From: CAWCGU01 sp963838095
GTDB lineage: Bacteria > Actinomycetota > Thermoleophilia > Solirubrobacterales > 70-9
Direction of reading: 5' to 3'
DNA: 64,000 nt
Assembly: GCA_963838095.1 (NCBI GenBank)
Contig: CAWIPO010000008.1
Location: 310,001-374,000, forward strand
Position 1 is the first letter of the stretch. Each line of letters starts with the position of its first letter. The position numbers and the translations under genes are program-made. The notes beneath the pieces are model-generated. The model searched no databases. It was not told the origin of the DNA and worked only from the letters and a program-made list of their open reading frames with translations. Shown one piece after another: positions 1-8,515 of this stretch.

Positions 1-53
1 TCCGCGGCGCCGGCAGGCGCGGAGGCGAGCTGCTGCGCTCCATTCGCGATCGC

Positions 54-1877
54 TTGCGCCGGCTTCTCGACGCTGTGCGACATGCCTGGAGCGGGCTCTC
101 GGCCCGCACCCGCCGGCTGATCTCGGCGGCGATCGGTCTCGTGCTCCTCGGCGCTCTGATCTGGTTCGCCGCGGTTCCCAACCTCCCCTGCCAGTTCCCG
201 GCCGGGGACCGCTGTCCGCCTCCCGACGATGCGGCCGAGTTGATCCCGGCCGATGCGCTCGCCTATCTGCACACGAACCTTGACCCGGACACCGAACAGG
301 CCGAGGCGGCGGCGGAGCTGACGGGGCGGCTGCCGCTGCTGTCGCGCCAACTGGTGTCGGTGGTCCCGCTTCCGGGAGGGGGTGGAGTGGATTTCGCCAA
401 GGACGTGGAGCCGTGGCTCGGCGGCGAGCTGGCGCTTGCGTTCATCGCAGGCGAGGGCGGCTCTCCCGAGCAGGTCTACCTGCTCGAGGTGGCCGACAAC
501 GAGGGCGCGGAGGAGTTCGCGAGCACGCTCACCGGAGGCGACGTATCGACGAGCAAGCGCGATGGCATCGAGGTGAACGTGGGGGATCGCGGGGTTGCAA
601 CCGCGATCACCGGCGGCTTCCTGGTCGTCGGCACCGAGATCGCGGTGCAGAGAATCATCGACACCCAGGGTGAAGCCCGCTCGCTTGCCGACTCGGAGCT
701 CGCCGAGGAGGTCGCAAATGGGCTCCCGGATGACAGCCTCGTGCAGGCCTATGTCTCCGAGGACGGAGTGCAGCGGCTGCTGAGCGGGAATGCTGGCTTC
801 CTCTCCACGCTGGAGATCTTCGTCAACTTCGAAGCAACGCTCGCCGCCGGCGCCACACTGGTCGCCTCGGCCAACAGCCTCGAGGTCGAGGTTCACAGCG
901 AGCTCGATCCGGAGCGACTGGAGGCATCCCCGGGGTTCTTCGACGCCTTCTCGCCGTTCGAGCCGACAATCCCGGATCGGCTGGCTCCGCGCTCGCTGGC
1001 GTATCTCGGCCTTGGCGATCCCGAGGCGAGCATCGAGCGGCTCCTGGATCAGGCGCAGTCGGACGCTCCCGAGCTCGTGGTCGGCTATCAGGACTTCGCC
1101 GAGCGGCTGCAGAAGCAGGGCAAGGTGAGCCTCGAGGAAGAGCTCCTCCCCGTCCTCTCCGGGGAGGCGGCGTTCGTGATCCAGCCGCCGACCGAGTTGC
1201 GGGGAGGGGAGTCGGAGGGCGAAGGGGGGACCGGGCAGGGAGACGAAGAGGCCACAACCCCGGAGCTCCCCGGGCTCGAGGGAGAGGCGCCCGGGGCACC
1301 GCCTGCCGAGGAGGTTGCGCCGGCGCCGCTGGACCCCGAGGGGGTAGTGGCCGCCACCGGGATCCCGTATCTGACCTTCATCGGCACCCAGGTCGACACC
1401 GATGCCACCACCGAGGCGCTGGCGAAGCTGCAGGCCCCGCTCGCACAGGCTTTCGCGGCCGGCGCGTCCGGTCAGGCGCCGACGTTCGAGCAGGGCGAGA
1501 TCGACGGAATACCGATCAACTCGGCCAGCATCTCTCCGGCGGTCGATCTCACCTACGCGATCATCGACGACACCCTCGTCGTCGCCACTCAGCCGGATGG
1601 GATCGCCCGGCTGGCGGCGGGGCCGGGGGGACTGAACGAGGCGCCGCCGTTCGAGCAGTCCACCGCCGGCTTCCCCGAGGAGCCCGCGCTGCTGCTGTAC
1701 CTGAACCTGCGCGAGCTGATCGCCCTCGCCGAGGGCGCCGGGCTCGCCTCCGATCCCGCCTATTCCCTGCTCTCGGGCGAGATCGGACAGCTGCCCTCCG
1801 CGGCGCTGGCCGTCGAGCGCGGGGAGACGGAGCTCGACACCCAACTCAGGGTCTCGTTGGCGCAACCGGCACAGTGA
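54..1877 (+). CDS. DUF3352-type membrane-anchored protein
   Basis: 607 residues from TTG at 54. The frame is open back to base 3, so the true start may lie outside the window. A basic N terminus is followed by one hydrophobic helix at about residues 20-42, then a long extracytoplasmic region. Repeated phrases such as IPADALAYLHTNLDP and the two-lobed alternation of strands and helices fit the DUF3352 family, whose function is unknown. Residues about 383-430 form a Gly/Glu/Pro-rich low-complexity linker between two similar halves. metK follows 22 nt downstream. The family assignment is by recall of sequence style. No catalytic motif is visible. Confidence 0.6.
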   Translation: MRRLLDAVRHAWSGLSARTRRLISAAIGLVLLGALIWFAAVPNLPCQFPAGDRCPPPDDAAELIPADALAYLHTNLDPDTEQAEAAAELTGRLPLLSRQLVSVVPLPGGGGVDFAKDVEPWLGGELALAFIAGEGGSPEQVYLLEVADNEGAEEFASTLTGGDVSTSKRDGIEVNVGDRGVATAITGGFLVVGTEIAVQRIIDTQGEARSLADSELAEEVANGLPDDSLVQAYVSEDGVQRLLSGNAGFLSTLEIFVNFEATLAAGATLVASANSLEVEVHSELDPERLEASPGFFDAFSPFEPTIPDRLAPRSLAYLGLGDPEASIERLLDQAQSDAPELVVGYQDFAERLQKQGKVSLEEELLPVLSGEAAFVIQPPTELRGGESEGEGGTGQGDEEATTPELPGLEGEAPGAPPAEEVAPAPLDPEGVVAATGIPYLTFIGTQVDTDATTEALAKLQAPLAQAFAAGASGQAPTFEQGEIDGIPINSASISPAVDLTYAIIDDTLVVATQPDGIARLAAGPGGLNEAPPFEQSTAGFPEEPALLLYLNLRELIALAEGAGLASDPAYSLLSGEIGQLPSAALAVERGETELDTQLRVSLAQPAQ

Positions 1878-1899
1878 GCGGCTAGCCTTTGTCCGACCG

Positions 1900-3150
1900 A
1901 TGAGCGCCGATACGCACCTGTTCACGTCCGAATCGGTCACCGAGGGCCACCCCGACAAGGTCGCCGACCAGATCTCGGACGGCGTCCTCGACGCGGTGAT
2001 GGGGGCAGACCCCGACCCCACCCAGGCACGGGTCGCCTGCGAGACCCTGGTCAACACCAACCTGGTCGTGATCTCCGGCGAGATCCGCACCGACGCCGAG
2101 ATCGACTTCGAGGGAATCGCTCGCGAGACGATCCGCAAGATCGGTTACGACGGCTTCGATCCGCATTTCGGCGCCGACACAGCCGAGGTGCTGGTGAAGA
2201 TGGACCAGCAGTCGCCTGACATCGCCCAGGGCGTCGACGACGCGGCCGAGCACCGCGAGGAGGGCTCCCGCGACGACGCCGACGTCGACGGTGCGGGAGA
2301 CCAGGGAATGATGTTCGGCTACGCGACCTCCGAGACCCCGGAGCTGATGCCGCTGCCGATCTCGCTCGCACACCGGCTCTCCCGGCGCCTTGCGCAGGTT
2401 CGCAAGGACGGCACGCTCGCCTACCTTCGCCCCGACGCGAAGACGCAGGTCACGGTGCGTTACGAGGAGGGGCGGCCGGTTGAGATCGAGCGCGTGCTGA
2501 TCTCGACCCAGCACAGCGAGGACGCCGACCGCGACAGCCAGATCCGCCCCGACCTGTGGGAGCACGTGATCGAGCCCGTGCTGCCTTCAGCCCTCTACGA
2601 CCCGGCCCGCCTCTCCGAAGACCTGCTGATCAACCCCACCGGCCGCTTCGTGATCGGCGGCCCGGTCGGCGACTGCGGGCTAACCGGCCGCAAGATCATC
2701 GTCGACACCTATGGCGGCGCGGCCCGCCACGGCGGCGGCGCCTTCTCCGGCAAGGATCCCTCGAAGGTCGACCGCTCCGCCGCCTACGCCGCCCGACACG
2801 TCGCCAAGAACGTTGTTGCGGCGGGCCTCGCCGACCGCTGCGAGATCCAGGTCGCCTACGCGATCGGGGTCGCCCATCCCGTCTCGGTGATGGTCGAGAC
2901 GTTCGGGACCGGCAAGCTCGACGACGCCGAGATCGCACGCCTCGTGCAGGACGAGTTCGATCTCCGCCCCGGCGCCTTCCGCGCCTATCTCGACCTGCAC
3001 CGGCCGATCTTCCAGCCGACCGCCGCCTATGGCCACTTCGGCCGTGAGGATCTCGACGTCAGCTGGGAGCTCACGGACCGCGCGGAGAGCCTTCGCCGCG
3101 CCGCCGGCTTGGAGGGCGCGCAGGCGGAGGCGCCGGCGGGCGTTTCCTGA
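1900..3150 (+). CDS. metK: S-adenosylmethionine synthetase
   Basis: 416 residues. It makes S-adenosylmethionine from methionine and ATP in the cytoplasm. The family signatures are present: GHPDK at 16-20, GAGDQG at 131-136 (here GAGDQGMMFGYA), and the glycine-rich GGGAFSGKDPSKVDRSAAY at about 277-295. Length is normal, slightly above the 380-400 typical of the family because of an acidic insertion just before GAGDQG (residues about 112-130). A -10-like TAGCCT lies at 1883-1888, 11 nt before the ATG, so the leader should be only a few nucleotides. The C-terminal tail after AGLEGAQ is a short Ala/Glu-rich extension. No SAM riboswitch is visible in the 22-nt gap before it. Confidence 0.97.
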   Translation: MSADTHLFTSESVTEGHPDKVADQISDGVLDAVMGADPDPTQARVACETLVNTNLVVISGEIRTDAEIDFEGIARETIRKIGYDGFDPHFGADTAEVLVKMDQQSPDIAQGVDDAAEHREEGSRDDADVDGAGDQGMMFGYATSETPELMPLPISLAHRLSRRLAQVRKDGTLAYLRPDAKTQVTVRYEEGRPVEIERVLISTQHSEDADRDSQIRPDLWEHVIEPVLPSALYDPARLSEDLLINPTGRFVIGGPVGDCGLTGRKIIVDTYGGAARHGGGAFSGKDPSKVDRSAAYAARHVAKNVVAAGLADRCEIQVAYAIGVAHPVSVMVETFGTGKLDDAEIARLVQDEFDLRPGAFRAYLDLHRPIFQPTAAYGHFGREDLDVSWELTDRAESLRRAAGLEGAQAEAPAGVS

Positions 3151-3164
3151 GCCCAGTCTGCAAC

Positions 3165-3194
3165 TTGACACGGTCCGCCGCGTTATGAAAGGAT
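3165..3194 (+). promoter_or_regulatory. Putative sigma-70-type promoter for the secreted Ig-like protein
   Basis: A perfect -35 hexamer TTGACA lies at 3165-3170. The best -10 candidate is weak (AAGGAT at 3189-3194, 18-nt spacer). The coding start at 3256 is then about 55 nt downstream and has its own strong ribosome binding site, so this gene is expected to have a conventional leader. Confidence 0.4.
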
Positions 3195-3255
3195 GCGCCC
3201 GCAAAATCCACGGGGCGACGTACGGAATCAGGACTACGTCGAAAGGGGAGTACAA

Positions 3256-4953
3256 GTGAGATCTAGGGGAATCAGGGTCGGATTGGCAGTGGCGGGCACC
3301 TTCGTGGTCGGCGCGATGCTCATCCCCTCCACGGCCTCGGCCACGCACTTCCGCTACGGGCACTACACCTGGACCCCGGGCGCCGGCAACAACATCAACT
3401 TCACGGTCTCGAACGGCTTCCGGCGCTCCGGCTACTCGTGCCTAAACCCCGCCACCCAGGCTGGCGTTGCCTGCACGGGGCCCGGCGGCCTGCCCGGCCC
3501 CGGCGACGTGTTCGAGGAGACGATCGGCGGGACCCTGTTCGACTTCGGCGACGGTAGCCCGGCGATCGGTTCGCCCGCGGGGGCGCTCGAGTACCTCGTC
3601 ACCTCGATCGACCCCGCCCAGGACAACCTGTCCGCCTTGGCGCTGGATCCCACCAGCCTTCCCGGTCCCGCCACCGATACGTCGATAGACCACAGCTATG
3701 TGACTCCCCCGACGGACTTCACCGCCTTCACGGAGAGCTCCGCCAGGATCTCGACTCTGGTCAACAACCCGGACGGCCCCTACCGCGTCGAGACGCTCGT
3801 CAACGTCGGCACCGGCAACAGCTCGCCGGTCAGCAGCCTGCCACCGGTCGTCACGTGCCCGGTGAACGGCAACTGCAGCTTCTTGATCCCCGGCTCCGAC
3901 GCCAACGGGGATCCGCTCCGGTTCGCGTTCTCCACTCCCGCCCAGGGCGGGGGCGGCCAGACCCAGCCGGGCCCGCCCTTCTCCACCAACACCGCGGCGG
4001 TAAACCCGACCACCGGCGAGTTCACCTGGGACACGAACGGAGCCGGCGCCGCCGGCAGCCTGTACACGGCCCAGGTGCAGATCACCGATCTGAACGCCAG
4101 CGCGCAGCCGAAGAGCCATGTCGTCGTCGACTGGATCATCCGGCTCGTCGACGTGGTCGGCGTGCCGCCGCAGTTCGACCACCCGCCGACCCCGGCGTGC
4201 GGCTCGACGGTCCCGGCCTCCGCAGGCCAGCAGGTTTCGTTCGACGTGCAGGCGTCGGACGGCGATCAAGGGAATACCGTCACGCTCACGGCCGCCGGCG
4301 TGCCTGCCGGCGCCACGACCACTCCGGTCCTGCCGACCAGCGGCAACCCCGTCACGGCGACGTTCAACTGGACGCCGACCGCGTCTCAGACGGGCACCCA
4401 CGTCGTGACCTTCCAGGCCACGGACAGCGACGGGCAGGCCGTCTTGTGCTCGGTGACGATCAACGTCGACGTCACCCCGCCCGAGCCTGAGCCCGAGCCG
4501 CAGCCCACCCCGCAGCCCACCCCGCAGCCCACCCCGCTACCGGCGCCGACGCAGCGCGGCTTCCACTTCAGCATGCGCTTCGACTACGTCGATAAGCACG
4601 GAAAGGCGTTTGTCAGGGCGACCGTGTTCTGTCACTCGCCCCAGTGCAATCTGGCCGGCGACGGCAAGCTGAAGATCCTGCCGTTCTCGACCGGCGAACG
4701 GTCGCGGCGCGTGTCGTTCAACCTCGGTTCAGCGCAGAGCTCCTTCCCGTATGCCCGCGGGCGCAACGCGGTCGGCAAGCTCCGCTTCAAGGTCCCGCAG
4801 GCCGGCGCAGACGCGGTGCAGGAGGCGATTGACGCGGGCGCTCGCGGGAAGGTCCGCGCGAGCATCACGATCAACGGCGCCAACGGCCTCGACAGCAGAG
4901 CGACCAAGAAGCGCTTCCGGAACATCAAGCTGTTCGCCGGCCCGCTTCAGTAG
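3256..4953 (+). CDS. Secreted protein with putative Ig-like/cadherin-like domains
   Basis: 565 residues from GTG at 3256. This start is preferred because AAAGGGGAG sits just upstream and the product then begins with a clean signal peptide (basic n-region, hydrophobic core AVAGTFVVGAMLI, cleavage near ASA-THF). An in-frame ATG at 3193 would add 21 residues before the signal. The mature part holds two repeats of the type found in putative Ig or dystroglycan-like domains: phrases such as DANGDPLRFAFS, TGEFTWDT, FNWTPTASQTGTHVVTFQATDSDG. A Pro/Glu/Gln/Thr linker at about residues 410-432 precedes a basic C-terminal domain of about 130 residues with paired cysteines. Likely an exported adhesin or cell-surface protein. 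No enzyme motif is visible. Confidence 0.7.
   Translation: MRSRGIRVGLAVAGTFVVGAMLIPSTASATHFRYGHYTWTPGAGNNINFTVSNGFRRSGYSCLNPATQAGVACTGPGGLPGPGDVFEETIGGTLFDFGDGSPAIGSPAGALEYLVTSIDPAQDNLSALALDPTSLPGPATDTSIDHSYVTPPTDFTAFTESSARISTLVNNPDGPYRVETLVNVGTGNSSPVSSLPPVVTCPVNGNCSFLIPGSDANGDPLRFAFSTPAQGGGGQTQPGPPFSTNTAAVNPTTGEFTWDTNGAGAAGSLYTAQVQITDLNASAQPKSHVVVDWIIRLVDVVGVPPQFDHPPTPACGSTVPASAGQQVSFDVQASDGDQGNTVTLTAAGVPAGATTTPVLPTSGNPVTATFNWTPTASQTGTHVVTFQATDSDGQAVLCSVTINVDVTPPEPEPEPQPTPQPTPQPTPLPAPTQRGFHFSMRFDYVDKHGKAFVRATVFCHSPQCNLAGDGKLKILPFSTGERSRRVSFNLGSAQSSFPYARGRNAVGKLRFKVPQAGADAVQEAIDAGARGKVRASITINGANGLDSRATKKRFRNIKLFAGPLQ
4501..4536 (+). repeat. Three tandem copies of a 12-bp coding repeat
   Basis: The unit CAGCCCACCCCG is repeated exactly three times at 4501, 4513 and 4525. 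It encodes the QPTP linker of the secreted Ig-like protein and is preceded by a PEPEPE stretch. Such a linker separates domains and can vary in copy number by slippage. Confidence 0.9.
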
Positions 4954-4968
4954 TTGCCGAGCAGCTGA

Positions 4969-5000
4969 CCGCCGCCGGCCTGTGATCAGGCCGGCGGCGG
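4969..5000. terminator. Bidirectional GC-rich hairpin between convergent genes
   Basis: A perfect 14-bp stem (4969-4982 with 4987-5000, CCGCCGCCGGCCTG) closes on the tetraloop TGAT. It lies 16 nt after the stop codon at 4953. On the minus strand it contains the last codons and the stop of the PH-domain gene. There is no T-tract, so it would be an I-shaped terminator of the kind common in high-GC actinobacteria, or a 3' stabiliser for both mRNAs. Confidence 0.7.
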
Positions 5001-5516
5001 CACGCGGTCGGGCTCGTCCCCGATTCCCGTGTGCCCGCCGCCCAGACGCTGCGCCTCGCCGACCTCGTGCACGACCTCCTCCGGCTGTGCGACGCCGTTG
5101 AAGGTGAAGTTGTAGTCGTCGCCGGCGGCGGTGTCGAAGTCGACGTCGCCGATCTGGAGCGCCCGCTGCAGGACCGATTGGTGGTAGTTGACGTTCTGGA
5201 CCCGCTCCAGGCGGGTTTCCTGAACCTCGCGGGAGATGATCCCGCGCTTTATGTGCAGGCGCTTGTTGGTGATCGTGTAGCGCGTCGCGACTCGCTTGAT
5301 GAAGCCGGCGAGCAGCGTGATCGCGACCCCCGCGCCGGCGATCGCCGATACCAGGCCGCGGTTGACCTCGTCGTCGAGGACCCTGGTCACCAGCGCGACG
5401 ACGACAGCGATTCCGGCGGTGACCAGAATCCCCTTGAGATAGAAGGCGAGGATCGAGCGCCAGGACGGGTGGCCCTCGTAGAGGATGTTCTCTCCGGGAC
5501 TCAGCTGTAGCGCCAC
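4986..5516 (-). CDS. PH-domain (bPH2/YdbS-type) membrane protein
   Basis: 176 residues from GTG at 5516. The start begins VALQLSPGENILYEGHPSW, a usual N terminus for this family, and a -10-like TAGGAT lies 8 nt before it. An in-frame ATG at 5561 would add 15 residues with no ribosome binding site. Two hydrophobic segments (about residues 24-45 and 52-72) are followed by a bacterial PH fold with RYTITNKRLHIKRGIISR and LERVQNVNYHQSVLQRALQIGDV. Such proteins sit in the cytoplasmic membrane; their function is largely unknown. The stop codon lies in the loop of the shared terminator hairpin. Divergent from priA. Confidence 0.85.
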   Translation of the reverse strand: MALQLSPGENILYEGHPSWRSILAFYLKGILVTAGIAVVVALVTRVLDDEVNRGLVSAIAGAGVAITLLAGFIKRVATRYTITNKRLHIKRGIISREVQETRLERVQNVNYHQSVLQRALQIGDVDFDTAAGDDYNFTFNGVAQPEEVVHEVGEAQRLGGGHTGIGDEPDRVPPPA

Positions 5517-5524
5517 GGCCGGGA

Positions 5525-5530
5525 ATCCTA
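5525..5530 (-). promoter_or_regulatory. -10-like hexamer of the PH-domain gene
   Basis: Read on the minus strand this is TAGGAT, 8 nt before the GTG at 5516. The spacing implies a leaderless transcript and supports that start codon. Confidence 0.5.
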
Positions 5531-5564
5531 TTTCCGATCGCGGATCGGCGTCCGCTCCCATCCC

Positions 5565-5570
5565 TAGTTT
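5565..5570 (+). promoter_or_regulatory. -10-like hexamer of priA
   Basis: TAGTTT lies 9 nt before the ATG at 5580, placing the transcription start at or next to the start codon (leaderless). No clear -35 is seen. Confidence 0.45.
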
Positions 5571-5579
5571 GGGTTCGCG

Positions 5580-7769
5580 ATGGCGATCGCCAAGGTGGAG
5601 CCGCTACTGACCACGCGGGCACTTCGGGGCCCGTTCGACTACGCGCTGCCCGAGCGACTGGGCGAGGTCGGCGTCGGCACGGTCCTACTGGTCCCATTCG
5701 GGCGTCAGCGACTGCTCGGCGTGGTCGTCGAGGTCGCCGAGCGCAGCGAGCTGCCGCCCGAACGCCTGGCCGAGCCGCTGCGGGCGCTCGAGGCGGGCGT
5801 CCCCGCGGAGCTGGTCCGGCTCGGGCTGTGGGTCGGGCGCGAGTACTGCTCCACCCCCGCGCGGGCGCTCGGCCTCGTGCTGCCGCCGGGCACGGGACGG
5901 AAGGGAACGCAGCCGGGGCCAATGCGTGAGCTCCGCGCCATCGCAACGGAAGCGGGCGCGGCTGCGCTGCAAGCGGGCACGCCCAGGCTCGGGAGCCGCC
6001 AGCGGGCGGCGCTCGCCGCGCTGGTCGATTTCGCTGCCGAGGTGCCGGTGGCGAACGTGCAGGAAGCGGCGGGGGCGGGGCGCGCTGTTCTGCGGCGCCT
6101 GGCCGAGCGCGACCTGATCGAGCTCCGGGAGGTCGAGGTCAATCGCTCCCCGGAGGTTCCCGAAGTCGGCGCCGCGCCGCGCTCGGTCTCGCTCACTCCC
6201 GACCAGCTGGCCGCCCGCGATGCCGCAATCGCGGCCATCGACGGGAGTGGGGATCGCGAGCTGCTCCTTCACGGCGTCACCGGATCGGGGAAGACCGAGG
6301 TCTACCTCGCCGCCGTCGAGGCTGCCCTACAGCGCGACCGCGGGGCGATCGTGCTCGTCCCGGAGATCGCGCTCACCCCGCAGACGATGGGCCGCTTCCG
6401 CGCTCGCTTTGGCGAACGGGTCGCCCTGCTGCATTCGAGGCTCGCGGCGGGCGAGCGCGCGGACGAATGGAGGAGACTGCGCAGCGGCCGCGCGTGCATC
6501 TGCCTCGGCCCCCGCTCAGCGGTCTTCGCTCCCGTGCGCGAGCTCGGCCTGATCGTGATCGACGAGGAGCACGACGCCTCCTACAAGCAGGAGGGAGACC
6601 CCCGCTATGACGCCCGCGAGGTGGCCCGCCGGCGCGCGGCCGACGCCGGCGCGGCGCTGATCGCGGGCACTGCGACGCCGCGCCCCGAGAGCTGGCAGGC
6701 GCTGGCCCGGATCGAGCTTCCCAGCCGCGTTGACGCTCGCCCCCTGCCTCCCGTCGAGGTGCTGGACATGCGAGGGGTGAGTGGGCCGCTTCATCCGCAC
6801 ACGCGGGCGGAACTGCTCGACGTCCGCCGCCGGATGGGCAAGGCGATCGTGCTGCACAACCGGCGCGGCTGGTCGCCGCACCTTGCATGCCGCTCGTGCG
6901 GGCACTCGTGGGGGTGCCCGGGCTGCGATGTCTCCCTGGTCACGCATCGGCGCAGCGGCACCCTTCGCTGCCACCACTGCGGCCACGCCGAGGCGCTTCC
7001 GCAGGCGTGTACGCAATGCGGGTCGGTGACGCTCTCCCGGCAAGGAGCGGGGACCGAGCAGGTCGAGGTTCTGCTTGCCGAGCTGCTCGAGCCGATGCCC
7101 GTGTTTCGCCTCGACTCCGACAGCGCCGCTCCGGCGGCCGCGCACGCGACGCTGCTCGGCGGGTTCCAGCGCGTGCGGACCGGCGTGCTGCTGGGCACGC
7201 AGATGGTCGCCAAGGGCCACGATTTTCCTGACGTGGTCCTGAGCGTGGTTCTCGATGCCGATGCCAGCCTGCGCTTCCCCGACTTTCGCGCAGAGGAGCG
7301 CACGTTCGCGCTGGTGGCGCAGCTCGCCGGCCGCAGCGGCAGGGGGGAGGAGGGGGGGCGGGTGATCGTGCAGACGCTGGCGCCGGACGCGGAGTCCATC
7401 CGCGCAGCCGCGCGCCACGATTCCGGTCGCTTTCTCGGCGCCGAGCTCGAGCGCCGCCGCGCCCTCGCCTACCCGCCGTTCTCGCACCTGATCCGAGTGG
7501 AGCTGAGTGCCCCTCAAGCGTCGGTCGCCGACGGCGCTGCGGCACTGATCGCCGAGCGCTTGCGGCCGGTGCTTCCGGCTGAAGCGGAGCTGCTCGGTCC
7601 CGCACCGCGGTTTCGCGTCCGCGGTCGCGAGCGCCGCCAGCTTCTCGTCAAGTCCCGTGATCGCCAGTCGGCGGTCGAGGCGGTGCGCTCCGTGATCGAG
7701 ACCGCCGCGTCGGCGCGCGAGCTTCGAGGCGCATCGCTCTCGGTCGACGTCGATCCCCAGCAGATGTAG
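5580..7769 (+). CDS. priA: Primosomal replication restart helicase PriA
   Basis: 729 residues, near the usual 700-750. PriA rebinds stalled or collapsed forks and reloads the replisome. The N-terminal 3'-DNA-binding domain (FDYALPE, VLVPFGRQ) is followed by the helicase core: Walker A GVTGSGKT at about 232-239 and the DEEH box (IVIDEEHDASYKQE) at about 327. Eight cysteines forming two zinc sites lie at about 437-481 (CRSCGHSWGCPGC, CHHCGH, CTQCGS). The late helicase motif QMVAKGHDFPDV is present. Many actinobacterial PriA proteins are thought to be helicase-inactive, but here the Walker A and DEEH residues look intact. It heads a unit with def, fmt and rsmB, a common arrangement. Confidence 0.96.
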   Translation: MAIAKVEPLLTTRALRGPFDYALPERLGEVGVGTVLLVPFGRQRLLGVVVEVAERSELPPERLAEPLRALEAGVPAELVRLGLWVGREYCSTPARALGLVLPPGTGRKGTQPGPMRELRAIATEAGAAALQAGTPRLGSRQRAALAALVDFAAEVPVANVQEAAGAGRAVLRRLAERDLIELREVEVNRSPEVPEVGAAPRSVSLTPDQLAARDAAIAAIDGSGDRELLLHGVTGSGKTEVYLAAVEAALQRDRGAIVLVPEIALTPQTMGRFRARFGERVALLHSRLAAGERADEWRRLRSGRACICLGPRSAVFAPVRELGLIVIDEEHDASYKQEGDPRYDAREVARRRAADAGAALIAGTATPRPESWQALARIELPSRVDARPLPPVEVLDMRGVSGPLHPHTRAELLDVRRRMGKAIVLHNRRGWSPHLACRSCGHSWGCPGCDVSLVTHRRSGTLRCHHCGHAEALPQACTQCGSVTLSRQGAGTEQVEVLLAELLEPMPVFRLDSDSAAPAAAHATLLGGFQRVRTGVLLGTQMVAKGHDFPDVVLSVVLDADASLRFPDFRAEERTFALVAQLAGRSGRGEEGGRVIVQTLAPDAESIRAAARHDSGRFLGAELERRRALAYPPFSHLIRVELSAPQASVADGAAALIAERLRPVLPAEAELLGPAPRFRVRGRERRQLLVKSRDRQSAVEAVRSVIETAASARELRGASLSVDVDPQQM

Positions 7770-7775
7770 CTCTCC

Positions 7776-7781
7776 TACACT
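7776..7781 (+). promoter_or_regulatory. -10-like hexamer upstream of def
   Basis: TACACT lies 7 nt before an ATG at 7789 that opens a 10-codon frame. It begins 7 nt after the priA stop, so def-fmt-rsmB may have its own promoter. Confidence 0.4.
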
Positions 7782-7788
7782 CGAATCA

Positions 7789-7821
7789 ATGGAAACGACA
7801 CCTGCTGCTCGCGTCGCCTAA
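7789..7821 (+). CDS. Possible 10-codon leaderless upstream ORF (METTPAARVA)
   Basis: An ATG at 7789 sits 7 nt after a TACACT hexamer and is followed by nine codons and TAA. It ends 19 nt before the def start codon. If the transcript begins here, ribosomes would translate this peptide first and could reinitiate at def. The frame is short and may be fortuitous. There is no attenuator-like codon run. Confidence 0.2.
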   Translation: METTPAARVA

Positions 7822-7840
7822 CGGCTCCGCGCCGAGAGAA

Positions 7841-8515
7841 ATGGGCAGTCCCGGTAAAACAGATTCGGATGCGACGGCGCTCGCCGACGACGCTGCGGTC
7901 CATCCTGAGGGTCCGCCAGGCGACGAGGAGGTCACCGGCCTCGACGCGAAAACCCGCGAGCGGCGCGACGCCGCGCTGGCCGAGGTCAGGAGCTTCGGCG
8001 ACCCGGTGCTGAAGTCCCGCGCTGCTCCCGTCACCGATTTCGACGAGGCTCTCGCTCGCGAGGCGGGCCACATGGTCCGGGTCATGCGCGACGCGCTCGG
8101 CGTCGGGCTTGCCGCGACGCAGCTCGGGATCATGCATCGCCTGCTCGTCTTCGCCGCAGGGCCGGATGCAGCCCCGACGGCGATCGCAAACCCGGAGATC
8201 GAATGGGTCTCGGCGGAGCAGGAAGTCGCCGAGGAAGGATGCCTGAGTCTGCCCGGCATCGTGGTCGACGTGGAGCGCCCGACCTACGCGCGGGTCAGCG
8301 GGCTCGACGTTCGCGGCGCGCCGCTGCTGGTCGAGGCGTCGGGGCTGGAGGCACGCGTGATCCAGCACGAGCTCGACCACCTCGACGGGATCCTGATCCT
8401 CGATCGAACCGAGCGTTCCCAGCGCCGGGGAGCTCTGCGAGCGCTTCGCGAGGGGACCACGTACAGCCCCAACCCGCCCGAGGACGAGAGCCCGGACGGG
8501 GCCGAGCAGGAGTGA
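7841..8515 (+). CDS. def: Peptide deformylase
   Basis: 224 residues. It removes the formyl group from the N-terminal methionine of nascent proteins. All three active-site motifs are present: GLAATQ at about 88-93, EEGCLS at about 131-136 (metal-ligand Cys), and QHELDHLDG at about 175-183 (HExxH metal site). The family is usually 150-200 residues. Here about 48 residues of Ala/Glu/Asp-rich N-terminal extension precede the conserved VRSFGDPVLK. A shorter start is possible, but no better ATG or GTG with a ribosome binding site is seen. The stop overlaps the fmt start by 4 nt, pairing deformylase with the formyltransferase. Confidence 0.95.
   Translation: MGSPGKTDSDATALADDAAVHPEGPPGDEEVTGLDAKTRERRDAALAEVRSFGDPVLKSRAAPVTDFDEALAREAGHMVRVMRDALGVGLAATQLGIMHRLLVFAAGPDAAPTAIANPEIEWVSAEQEVAEEGCLSLPGIVVDVERPTYARVSGLDVRGAPLLVEASGLEARVIQHELDHLDGILILDRTERSQRRGALRALREGTTYSPNPPEDESPDGAEQE

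Noticed and set aside
3151..3255. SAM riboswitch near metK
   Set aside because: metK has a 22-nt upstream gap and a hexamer close to the start. The downstream spacer holds only a promoter for the secreted protein.
7765..7782. Hairpin TGTAG/CTACA after priA as a terminator
   Set aside because: A 5-bp stem overlapping the stop codon and the -10-like hexamer, with no T run, is too weak.
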